Assembly: GCF_000308835.1 (NCBI RefSeq)
Contig: NZ_BAGN01000414.1
Coordinates: 1 to 61,343, forward strand
Origin: Nocardia vinacea NBRC 16497
GTDB lineage: Bacteria; Actinomycetota; Actinomycetes; Mycobacteriales; Mycobacteriaceae
Reading direction: 5' to 3'
DNA: 61,343 nucleotides
The translations under genes were made by a program, and so were the position numbers. The notes under the pieces are model-generated. The model saw only the letters and a list, made by a program, of their open reading frames with translations. It was not told the origin of the DNA and searched no databases. Below are positions 9,616-16,945 of this stretch, in pieces. The stretch's first letter is position 1. The number at the start of each line of letters is the position of its first letter.

Positions 9616-9704
9616 CTATTCCCATAGAGGGGAACAGGGTAAACCCACGGCGACGGATGGCGGAAGAGAATGGGACCTCGATTCAACAGGCTCGAAAGGT
9701 TCCC

Positions 9705-12161
9705 ATGCCGGAGCAAGCCAGGCCCTCCGAGAATCCGCTGCCGCACCCCTGGGCGAATCGGCGGATGCGCGGCACCGAAGTGCCGCGGCGAACTCCGCTC
9801 CCCTGGGCAACCAGGGGCATGTCGAAAGTCGAGCCGTCCCAACGTCTTCCGCATCCGTGGTCGCGTCCGCGTACTACCGAGGGTGTCCCGTCGCAGCGGT
9901 TCCCACTCCCTGGCCTGGGGTCGCGGGGGTCGCCGATCGAGCCGAGCATGACCCAGCCGATCACGGATACCTCCGAGCCGGTCTCCGGTCCGATCGTCGG
10001 ACTCGACGAGCTCGAGGACCCTGGTTCCGGGCGCAGTGGCCGGTCACGTCCGAGTGTGCGCCGGCTCGGCGCCGGGTTGGTGCCGATGCCGCGGGTGGCG
10101 CCCGTCGACCCGCGCAGTGCCATACAACCGAATCCCGAAGTGCCCGAACTCAAACGGTTCTGTTGGAAGTGTCAGGAACCGGTGGGCCGCCGGAGCGCAT
10201 CCGGACCGGGCGAGGTGGTCGGCGAATGCGGCCGCTGCGGATCACCGTTCAACTTCCGACCCGCCCTGCAGCCGGGCGAACTGGTAGCCGACCAATACGA
10301 GGTCCAGGGGTCGCTGGCGCACGGCGGCCTCGGCTGGATCTATCTGGCCATCGACCGCAATGTGAGCGACCGCTGGGTCGTGCTGAAGGGATTGCAGAAT
10401 CCGCTCGACTTCGAGGCGCATGTGGTCGCCCTTGCCGAACGGCAATTCCTTTCCGAAGTCGCCCACCCCGGCGTTGTGAAGATTTACAACTTCGTCAAGC
10501 ATCGGTCCGCGCGTGATGTTCCGGATGGCTATATCGTCATGGAATATGTCGGCGGGCAATCGCTGAAGAAGCTACTCGACACTCGGGGCAAGGAACGCAT
10601 TCCGGTTGTCGAGGCCATCGCTTACATATTGGAAATTCTGCCCGCGCTCGACTATCTGCATTCCTTCGGATTGGCCTATAACGATCTGAAGCCCGACAAC
10701 ATCATGGTGAGCGAGCACGAGGTCAAGCTCATCGATCTGGGCGCGGTCGCGGCCATGGACTCCTACGGCAGCATCTACGGCACTCCCGGCTTCCAGGCGC
10801 CCGAGATCACCGAGACCGGGCCCACCGTGGTGTCGGATATCTACACGGTCGGCCGTACGCTGGCCGCTCTGGCGCTGAACCTGCCGAGGGACCGCGACGG
10901 TCACTTCCTCGGCGGCATACCCGAGCCCGACGAGGATCCGCTGCTGGCGCGCTACCAGTGCCTGTACCGAATTCTCTTGCGCGCCACCGATCCGGAGCCC
11001 GAGCGCAGGTTCCCGTCCGCCTATTCGATGTACTGCCAACTCGCAGGTGCGTTGCGGATGGTGCTCGCCATCGACACCGGACTGGAACATCCTCAGCCAT
11101 CGGTCGAATTCAGTGTCATGCGAGACGATTTCGGCACCGATACGCTTATCGGCCAGACCGACGGGATCACCGACGGGGTTACCCGCATGCCCATGCTCGC
11201 GGTCGGCGATGTTGTGGCAGCACTGCCGACACCAATGATCGACAGCGAGGATCCGAGCGCTGAACTGCTGTCCAGTCTGCTGCACGGTGAGCCGAGGCAC
11301 GCGCTGGACGCCTTGCGTCGCGCCCATGAACGTATCCGCTCCGGCACGATCGTCGCACCGGAATCGTTCGAACTGGAGGGGCCGCTCACGGCGGTGCGCG
11401 CCTATCTCGACCTGGGGGAGACGGCCATCGCCCGCCAACAGCTCGCCGGTCTGCGACCCGATTACGGCGCGGACTGGCGCATCGAGTGGTACGAGGGTGT
11501 CGCCGAGTTGCTCGACGGCCAATACGACCGGGCCTGGCAGCAATTCGAAACCGTGCACGCGATGCTGCCCGGTGAGATCGGCCCGGAGTTGGCGCTGGCC
11601 GCGACGGCGGAACTAGTGCTGCAGCATCTGGATATTCCGACAGATACCGAGCGTTGGCACCGGGCTGCGATGGAGCACTACCGGGCGGTGTGGCGGACCA
11701 ATCACGGTGTCGTGAGCGCGGCCTTCGGGCTGGCCCGACGCCTCGCGGCCGACGGACAACTGCTCGAGGCCGTCGCCGTGCTGGATCAGGTGCCTGCCGC
11801 GTCACGCCATCACGGCGTCGCGCACACCACCGGCTGCCTGCTGCTGGTCTCGCGACCGATCGCCGAAATTACCGAGGCGGATATCTGTGCTGCCGCCGGA
11901 CGGCTCGAGGCGTTGTCGGATGACGCTCGCACATTGCAACTGCAGGTCATCGTGGTGGGCGCCGCTATGGAGTGGCTGCGCGTCGGCGGTCGACCACGAA
12001 AATCGAGCCAGGCCATCCTGGGTTTCCCGCTCACCCACGCGGGGCTGCGACTCGGACTCGAGACGAGTCTGCGCGCGCTGGCCCGAACCGCACCGGATCG
12101 CTGGCATCGCTACCGGCTGGTGGATCTGGCCAATTACGTCCGTCCACGCACGAGGTGGTAG
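9705..12161 (+). CDS. pknG: Serine/threonine protein kinase PknG
   Basis: The soluble kinase PknG has about 818 residues here. Order of parts: a Pro-rich N-terminal segment with repeats of the type LPHPW; a rubredoxin-like metal site (CWKC 153-156, CGRC 175-178); a kinase domain with glycine loop HGGLGW, Lys228, catalytic Asp327 in YNDLKPDN (the PknG form without HRD) and Asp344 in DLG; and a C-terminal TPR domain. ATG 9705 has AAAGG at a good distance, while ATG 9657 has no clear ribosome site. In mycobacteria PknG phosphorylates GarA and so controls glutamate dehydrogenase and 2-oxoglutarate flux; there it usually follows glnX-glnH, whereas here ansP precedes it. The N-terminal part is longer than in mycobacteria. 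Confidence 0.93.
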   Translation: MPEQARPSENPLPHPWANRRMRGTEVPRRTPLPWATRGMSKVEPSQRLPHPWSRPRTTEGVPSQRFPLPGLGSRGSPIEPSMTQPITDTSEPVSGPIVGLDELEDPGSGRSGRSRPSVRRLGAGLVPMPRVAPVDPRSAIQPNPEVPELKRFCWKCQEPVGRRSASGPGEVVGECGRCGSPFNFRPALQPGELVADQYEVQGSLAHGGLGWIYLAIDRNVSDRWVVLKGLQNPLDFEAHVVALAERQFLSEVAHPGVVKIYNFVKHRSARDVPDGYIVMEYVGGQSLKKLLDTRGKERIPVVEAIAYILEILPALDYLHSFGLAYNDLKPDNIMVSEHEVKLIDLGAVAAMDSYGSIYGTPGFQAPEITETGPTVVSDIYTVGRTLAALALNLPRDRDGHFLGGIPEPDEDPLLARYQCLYRILLRATDPEPERRFPSAYSMYCQLAGALRMVLAIDTGLEHPQPSVEFSVMRDDFGTDTLIGQTDGITDGVTRMPMLAVGDVVAALPTPMIDSEDPSAELLSSLLHGEPRHALDALRRAHERIRSGTIVAPESFELEGPLTAVRAYLDLGETAIARQQLAGLRPDYGADWRIEWYEGVAELLDGQYDRAWQQFETVHAMLPGEIGPELALAATAELVLQHLDIPTDTERWHRAAMEHYRAVWRTNHGVVSAAFGLARRLAADGQLLEAVAVLDQVPAASRHHGVAHTTGCLLLVSRPIAEITEADICAAAGRLEALSDDARTLQLQVIVVGAAMEWLRVGGRPRKSSQAILGFPLTHAGLRLGLETSLRALARTAPDRWHRYRLVDLANYVRPRTRW

Positions 12162-12173
12162 GGCAGCGGTCGC

Positions 12174-12527
12174 TCAGCGCAGCCGCTCGACCACCCATAC
12201 GACGACGATGCCGGTGCCGGCCAGCAGCCACAGCCAGTTCCCCGTCGCGACGGCGAGTACGACCGCGATGATCGCGATCACCGCGGCGAATGTCGAGAGC
12301 TGCCGCAGCCGATTGTCGGGTTGTATCTCGGGTGCGGCCGGTGTGGTACCAGGCAGGTCGACGAACAATTCCGCCAATTGTCCTTTGGTAGTCGCCGCCG
12401 CGGCAATCGCACTGCGTTCGTCGAACTCGGTCAGGCTCAGTCGCCCCGTGCCGAGATGGTGCGACAGTTGTTCCAGCGCCCGTTCCCGCTCCGCCACGGT
12501 AATTCGAGAAGCCTGCGCCTCGGTCAT
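12174..12527 (-). CDS. DUF1707 (SHOCT-like) membrane protein
   Basis: A 117-residue protein. The N-terminal half is a DUF1707 domain, recognised by 'RITVAERERALEQLSHHL' and 'GRLSLTEFDERSAIAAAA'. The C-terminal half has two membrane helices (IAIIAVVLAVATG and LWLLAGTGIVVVWVV). ATG 12527 was chosen to begin just before the domain; a TTG at 12578 in the same frame would add 17 residues without family character. It converges on pknG with 12 bases between stops. The function of this widespread actinobacterial family is not known. Confidence 0.75.
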   Translation of the reverse strand: MTEAQASRITVAERERALEQLSHHLGTGRLSLTEFDERSAIAAAATTKGQLAELFVDLPGTTPAAPEIQPDNRLRQLSTFAAVIAIIAVVLAVATGNWLWLLAGTGIVVVWVVERLR

Positions 12528-12657
12528 ATCCGAAGGATAGGCCCCGGAGACGCCGGATCCGGTGTAGCGAATTACCAACGGCGGGAATAGTTTGTCCTGT
12601 CCTCAGGGCCTGACGGCTCCTCGCGGACCATAGGTACCCGACATCACTGACGTATGC

Positions 12658-12671
12658 TTACCTACGGGTAA
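12658..12671. promoter_or_regulatory. Perfect palindrome TTACC-TACG-GGTAA before the MerR gene
   Basis: The 5-base arms TTACC and GGTAA flank a 4-base core. It lies 26 bases before the MerR-type start and is the best candidate for an autoregulatory operator or for the site of another dimeric regulator. Confidence 0.4.
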
Positions 12672-12696
12672 TGTTTCTGTGTGGTTTCCTAGACAT

Positions 12697-13431
12697 ATGG
12701 CAGGGGACGTGGAGTACACGATCGATGAGCTCGCGCGCGAGGCTGGTACGACCGTGCGCAGCCTGCGGGTTTACGCCGAGCGCGGCATCTTGCCCCCGCC
12801 ACAGGTGAAGGGCCGCACCGGCTTCTATGGACCGGATCACCTCAATCGGGTGCAGACGATCAGCCGTTTGCTGGACCGGGGGATCAAGCTCAACGGCATC
12901 CGGGAACTGTTGGAGGCATGGGATCGCGGTGACGATCTCGGCGACATCCTCGGCGTCGCGGAGCCTGGTGTTACGCAGTCCACTGTGCCGCCTCCTGGCG
13001 ACACAATCCCGGCGACCGAACTCGAGCAGCGTTATCGCGATGTTCCCCATGGTTTGGCCCGCGTGGTCTCGGCCGGTCTGTACGAACCGGTGGACGCCGC
13101 GACCTACCGCATCGCCGATCCGCAGTTGATCCGCATCTTCGATCAGTTGGAGGGCGCGGGCATGCCGGTTGACGCGCTGCTCGGTGAACTGGAGCGGCTG
13201 CGCGCCGACTGCGACCGGATCGCCCGCCGCTTCGTCGATCTGTTTCATCGGTCGGCGTGGGAGCCGTATCAGAACTCCGGGCGCACACCCGCGGACAAGG
13301 CCGTACTCGCCGACCGGGTGGCTGAAACTCGGGTCCGTCCGGGGCAGGCGGCCGCTGAGCTCGTGAACCGCTTTGTCGCAAAGTATCTCGAACAAGACAG
13401 CGAACTCACCGAGGCCATGCCCGAGGCCTGA
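12697..13431 (+). CDS. MerR-family transcriptional regulator
   Basis: A 244-residue regulator. The N-terminal winged helix is MerR-like ('YTIDELAREAGTTVRSLRVYAERGILPPP'-type, with 'FYGPDHLNRVQTI' and the helix 'LNGIRELLEAW'). The rest is an all-helical ligand or dimer domain rich in Arg/Asp without Cys clusters, so it is not a metal or redox sensor of the SoxR/ZntR kind. ATG 12697 is used; GTG 12679 is possible. There is no Shine-Dalgarno sequence before either, so a leaderless or very short-leader transcript starting near the palindrome is conceivable. The target is unknown and no enzyme gene is adjacent on the same strand. Confidence 0.82.
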   Translation: MAGDVEYTIDELAREAGTTVRSLRVYAERGILPPPQVKGRTGFYGPDHLNRVQTISRLLDRGIKLNGIRELLEAWDRGDDLGDILGVAEPGVTQSTVPPPGDTIPATELEQRYRDVPHGLARVVSAGLYEPVDAATYRIADPQLIRIFDQLEGAGMPVDALLGELERLRADCDRIARRFVDLFHRSAWEPYQNSGRTPADKAVLADRVAETRVRPGQAAAELVNRFVAKYLEQDSELTEAMPEA

Positions 13432-13557
13432 CGCGATCGGCTCGCGCCGATACGCGCAATTATTTGCCTGGCTTGCGGCCGGTCTTTCTTTGCTGCACAT
13501 CCCTGGCCAGGCCTTTCCTCATTTGTTGTTCCCATATATGGCGATACTTCGCATAAC

Positions 13558-13577
13558 GTGCCGTTAAATAGCGTTAC
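13558..13577. promoter_or_regulatory. Palindromic element copy 4 (GTGCCG-N8-CGTTAC), upstream of a secreted protein gene
   Basis: This half-degenerate inverted repeat lies 80 bases before the start at 13658. It shares the stretch AATAGCGTTACATTA and GCAGCG with the copy at 7983, so the two are almost the same site. Confidence 0.5.
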
Positions 13578-13657
13578 ATTAGGCAGCGGGAACAGCACCT
13601 CCCATCGGCCCGTATCGACGTCGGCCGGCGGGCGAGACAATGATGAAGGAGACGTCG

Positions 13658-14233
13658 ATGATCAACGTCAGCGAACAGGCACCCAGACCTATCGAATGTC
13701 CTGACTCGGCACGTAATGGCCAGGGTCGCAACAAGATCCGAGCACTGTCCATGCTTGCGGCGATCGCGGCGGCGGTCGGCGGATTCGGCATCGGCACCGG
13801 GGCGCCCGCGGCCAACGCCGATATCGGCGTGCGCTGCCTGTGGGCCGGTGAGGCGGTTCAGCAGGGTGTGGCGGTCGCCGCAGGCGGCTGGATGTACCGA
13901 TGCCAGTCCGATTTCTTCGGCTTCGCGCGCTGGTCCCGTGAGGGCTACGCCCCCGGTCGCAGCAGCGTGTACAACCCTGGTACCAACGGTAATCCGGCGG
14001 GCAAGTTCAGCCCGGGTGCGCAGCAGCCCGGCACCGATTACATGGACTACTGCGTCGGCAGTCAGCTGATCGAGGGCCGTGAAGATATGTATGAGGCTGT
14101 CGCGGACGGCCGCGGCGGGCTGTACTGGCGTGCGGCCGGTCCGATTTCGGACTGGACCTTCGATATGGCCGCGAACCGGCCGGGGCCGTCGTGGCGGTCG
14201 TCGAGCCTGTGCATCGACGGCAACCTGACCTGA
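13658..14233 (+). CDS. Secreted protein of unknown function, four cysteines
   Basis: A 191-residue protein. ATG 13658 is preceded by GAAGGAG at 8 bases; the ATG at 13640 lies upstream of this site. After a basic region (RNKIRALSM) there is a hydrophobic signal segment 'LAAIAAAVGGFGIG' and a cleavage-like site near APAANA-D. The mature part of about 140 residues has four Cys (RCLW, YRCQ, DYCVG, LCIDG) that could form two disulfides, and many Trp/Tyr/Gly. No family was recognised. It carries the palindromic element upstream and faces another small secreted protein gene across a strong terminator. Confidence 0.7.
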   Translation: MINVSEQAPRPIECPDSARNGQGRNKIRALSMLAAIAAAVGGFGIGTGAPAANADIGVRCLWAGEAVQQGVAVAAGGWMYRCQSDFFGFARWSREGYAPGRSSVYNPGTNGNPAGKFSPGAQQPGTDYMDYCVGSQLIEGREDMYEAVADGRGGLYWRAAGPISDWTFDMAANRPGPSWRSSSLCIDGNLT

Positions 14234-14282
14234 GTAACCAACCGAAACTTCATACCGCCGATGCCCTTTCGGGCGGCCGTGC

Positions 14283-14332
14283 GATTGCGCACAATGCCGA
14301 CCGCGAGGGCATCGGTCTGTGTGCGCAATCAA
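14283..14332. terminator. Compound hairpin after the secreted protein gene
   Basis: GATTGCGCAC pairs with GTGCGCAATC, and inside this an ATGCC/GGCAT arm pair can form a second helix. It begins 50 bases after the stop of the plus-strand gene. It is probably a transcription terminator, with a second one at 14417. Confidence 0.45.
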
Positions 14333-14416
14333 TTGGTCACTAGCGCAGTGCAATTGACCGCGCTGGCGCGGTGGTACTTTCGGGGCGGCGATCCCATCGG
14401 ATGTATGGCAGATATA

Positions 14417-14462
14417 TGCGAATGCGACCGCCGCTCCTTCCGGAGCGGCGGTCGCATTCGCA
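14417..14462. terminator. Perfect 21-bp hairpin, bidirectional terminator
   Basis: The arms 14417-14437 and 14442-14462 are perfectly complementary over 21 bases with a 4-base loop (TTCC). It lies between the convergent stops at 14233 and 14489 and is the strongest hairpin in the window. Confidence 0.75.
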
Positions 14463-14488
14463 CTATGAAGGGCCGCAAGGGGAATGGG

Positions 14489-14782
14489 TCAGCGGCTGTT
14501 GCCCTCACCGGGCACCCAGACCCAGCGTCCGCCGTCGCTGGGGTTGTTGTAGGAGCCTCGGCTCGAGTTGTTGTTGCCGGTGGCAGCGTGATCCTGATCG
14601 GAGACGCGTCGGTTGCCTCCGCTGGTGCTGTTGCCGTAGTTGCCGCGGGCGCCGCCGCCATTGCTGTTGCTGTGGGTCCCCGGCGCCGCGATGGTCGACT
14701 GGATCGCCATGGCGGCGGGGGTGATCACCAGTGCGCCGGCGACCGCACCGGCTATGACGACCTTCTTCGACTTGAGGTTCAT
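14489..14782 (-). CDS. Small secreted Gly/Asn/Ser-rich protein
   Basis: A 97-residue protein starting MNLKSKKVV. GAAGGAG stands 12 bases before the ATG. A signal peptide is clear (basic start, 'VVIAGAVAGALVITPAAMA'), and the mature part of about 70 residues is low-complexity and rich in Gly, Asn, Ser and Arg with no Cys, ending WVWVPGEGNSR. Such composition suggests a disordered secreted or wall-associated peptide; no family is recognised. A longer frame from 14950 overlaps the regulatory element and lacks protein character. The palindromic element at 14868 lies 86 bases upstream. Confidence 0.6.
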   Translation of the reverse strand: MNLKSKKVVIAGAVAGALVITPAAMAIQSTIAAPGTHSNSNGGGARGNYGNSTSGGNRRVSDQDHAATGNNNSSRGSYNNPSDGGRWVWVPGEGNSR

Positions 14783-14867
14783 GATTACCGATATCTCCTT
14801 CGTCCCGCCGAGCCCGGACATGGTCGGTAGTGGGTGTGCCGGGGATGCAGGTTGCGTTAGATCTATT

Positions 14868-14887
14868 GTGCCGCTATTTGACGGCAC
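14868..14887. promoter_or_regulatory. Palindromic element copy 5 (GTGCCG-N8-CGGCAC), upstream of the small secreted protein gene
   Basis: This is the best copy. The arms extend to 9 perfect bases, ATTGTGCCG and CGGCACAAT (14865-14890), around the 8-base spacer. It is oriented for the minus-strand gene at 14489-14782. Confidence 0.55.
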
Positions 14888-14890
14888 AAT

Positions 14891-15190
14891 CAATAGTGAA
14901 CCGTTACGAAAATCTGCACTATCCCGCCGCATCCCCATTCCTGGGAGCAAGGTGGAGGGTTCCGGTCAGGGAGATTCGAATGATCCCCGGTAGCTGACTC
15001 CCGCCAGCGAACCCCGGCGCATGCCACGGCAACCGGTCCGCCGCTCAATTCGCCGAGGCGGCAAGGAGTTTCGGCGGTGGTGTGCCCAACCACCCACATG
15101 TTCGGCCACGGTCGGACAGCGTAGTGCTTGTCGCGCGGGAGTGATTTCCAGCAGCGGGGAGGGGTTACCGAGAATGCGGGCCGCCGCGCC
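14891..15190. other. Intergenic stretch without a recognisable gene
   Basis: The 300 bases between the palindrome and the end of the frameshifted editing-domain gene hold only short frames without family character. No hairpin or promoter stands out. Confidence 0.4.
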
Positions 15191-15615
15191 TCACATCGGC
15201 AGGTGGACGACGCGCTGTTCCCATTCGCCGTCGAGGACGTCGGCCTGCCAGCGCTTGTTCCAACCGAACGGCATGAGATGGATGTGGGCGCCGCGGGCCT
15301 GGAGGGATTCGGCGAGATTCGTCAGTATGTGCAAAGCCGTTGGGATATCGGATCGTTCACCGGGGGTGGCCAGATGGGAGAACCCGTTGATGACGATATG
15401 CGACGCATCGGTCTTGGACGCGATGCGTCGCACGATCTTCGCGGCCGCCGTCGACGAGGTCGAATCGCCGCGCTCCACGCCGACCATGAGCAGGAGGCAG
15501 TCTCGGAGAAGGTATTGGGCACGCCGATCGCCGCCGATTCGAGATCGACGGCGGCCGGACTCGCGGTGGTGACGGTGTACTCGAAGGTGCGGCAACGACT
15601 ACTGAAGATCTTCAT
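15191..15615 (-). pseudogene. Stand-alone tRNA-Thr editing-domain protein, frameshifted copy
   Basis: Frame 1 from ATG 15615 reads MKIFSSRCRTFEYTVTTASP and matches the start of the neighbour at 15625-16200 almost residue by residue. Homology then moves to another frame at about 15501-15505 (around TCTCGGAGA on the plus strand) and continues with DCLLLMVGVERGD, HIVINGFSHLATPGE and the signature PFGWNK to the stop. The net change equals a GA insertion or a one-base loss. Apart from this the gene looks intact, so the shift may be a recent mutation or a sequence error. The family is the archaeal-type ThrRS editing domain, which hydrolyses Ser-tRNA-Thr. It lies 9 bases after its paralogue, as in an operon. 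Confidence 0.65.
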
Positions 15616-15624
15616 GCTCGGTGT

Positions 15625-16200
15625 TCAGCGTCGACCACGTTCGGGGGTGACGCACACCTTTCTGACTCGTGCGGCCAGCGCGGAATTGGAGAGGAACTGT
15701 GAGCGCGGACCGTGCCAGCGCGACACCGGCTCGCACTGCCGGTTGTCGTCGGCCGACATCTGGATCACATGCTGTGTCCCGGCACCGTCGAGCGGGTCGA
15801 CGCGGCAGTGCTTGTACCAGCCGAACGGCATCAGATGCACCTGCTCACCACGTTCCTCGAGCCGCTCGGCAACTTCGGTCAGCACGTCGAGGGCCTCGGC
15901 GAGTTCGGAAAGCACATCGAATCCGGTCGGGGTGCAATTTCTTTCGCCGGGGCGGGGCAGGCATGCGAAGCCCTCGACGACGATCGGTCCCGCGTCGGAT
16001 TCGGTGACAATGCGCCGGACCAGCTGCACTGCGGTGCCCGCAAGTGCCCGGTCGCCGCGGTCCACCCCGATCGTCAGCAGCAGGCAGTCGTGGAAGCATC
16101 TGCGTGCCCCGATCATCGACGGTTCGATATCAATGGCGCACGGGCTCGCTGTCGTCACGGTGTATTCGACCGTGCGGCAACGATTACTGACGATGCGCAT
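15625..16200 (-). CDS. Stand-alone threonyl-tRNA synthetase editing-domain protein (tRNA-Thr_ED family)
   Basis: The protein has 191 residues. The pattern of the archaeal ThrRS N-terminal editing domain is visible: N-terminal strand with Cys (RIVSNRCRTVEYTV), the middle strand LLLTIGVDRGD, GPIVVEGFACLPRPGE, and the signature PFGWYKHC, whose Lys is conserved in the family. These domains have a D-aminoacyl-tRNA-deacylase-like fold and remove serine wrongly attached to tRNA-Thr; free-standing forms act in trans. About 45 extra residues follow the domain at the C-terminus. AGAGGGAG lies just before the ATG. It is followed by a frameshifted paralogue. A role tied to self-resistance or specialised metabolism is possible but not shown. 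Confidence 0.75.
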   Translation of the reverse strand: MRIVSNRCRTVEYTVTTASPCAIDIEPSMIGARRCFHDCLLLTIGVDRGDRALAGTAVQLVRRIVTESDAGPIVVEGFACLPRPGERNCTPTGFDVLSELAEALDVLTEVAERLEERGEQVHLMPFGWYKHCRVDPLDGAGTQHVIQMSADDNRQCEPVSRWHGPRSQFLSNSALAARVRKVCVTPERGRR

Positions 16201-16218
16201 CGACTCCCTCTGATCCTT

Positions 16219-16738
16219 TCATCCGGCCGACTCGACGGCTCTGGTGGCATCGAGGTCGAGTACGGCGTTCGCGGTGCGCTCGATGATGCCGAGGCAGACC
16301 TCATCGGGCTGATACTTGGGCGCAACGGCGCTGTGGCCGATGGTGGAGAGCCAAATGAAATACGGATACAACGCCTGCTGGCGGTAGGCCAGCCAGGCTG
16401 TGTCGAAGTCGGGTGCCGGTGCTCCGCATCCGCGGTCCGGTGCTCGCGATCCCGAGCGAGCGTTCCAGGGCGCGATACAGCCGGTCATGTTGGGCGGATT
16501 TCGAGGTACCGCTGCTGCGATCCGTGGTAGCGAACGCTTCGACCTTCGCACCCCGATGGTCGTAGCACAGCACGGCGGTCAGCCAATCGGTGGTCAGCTC
16601 TCGACCGGTCACCGGCACATCGGCCGCACGCAGGGCCTGTGGACGGGTGACCGCTTCCCGCGCGATATGACCACCGACGCGAGTGATTCCGCGCACTACG
16701 GCGAGTGCGGGGTGCCGTGTTGGTGCCTCGGACTGCAA
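16219..16738 (-). pseudogene. Remnant of an ecdysteroid-kinase-like phosphotransferase, internally deleted and frameshifted
   Basis: The 5' part from TTG 16738, with AAAGGAG five bases before it, reads like the start of the phosphotransferase family (VPVTGRELTTDWLTAVL, SSGTSKSAQHDRLYRA). From about 16490 the homology continues in a different frame with only the family's C-terminus (FDTAWLAYRQQALYPYF, QPDEVCLGIIERTANAV). The catalytic centre, which should lie between (about 250 residues), is missing. The gene is therefore almost certainly dead. It ends 18 bases before the editing-domain gene and may once have been in the same operon. Confidence 0.6.
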
Positions 16739-16945
16739 CGGTTCTCCTTTGTTCGGCGGCCGATCAGACCTGCTCTACCGGCTGATTCGCCGGTCACGAG
16801 CCGCCGTAGTCGGACCCTAGGGCAGCCGCGAAGCCGGAACATCCGTCATAGCGGGTAGGAATATCCGCATCGGGCGGTGAGATATCGCGCCTACCGGGGG
16901 ATGTGCATCCTGCACAGGCTCATGCGGGGGCATAGGATTCTGTGC

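Noticed and set aside
7859..9625. 588-codon frame antisense to ansP
   Set aside because: Mirror frame of a conserved permease; composition dominated by Asp, His, Gln and Arg; no domain.
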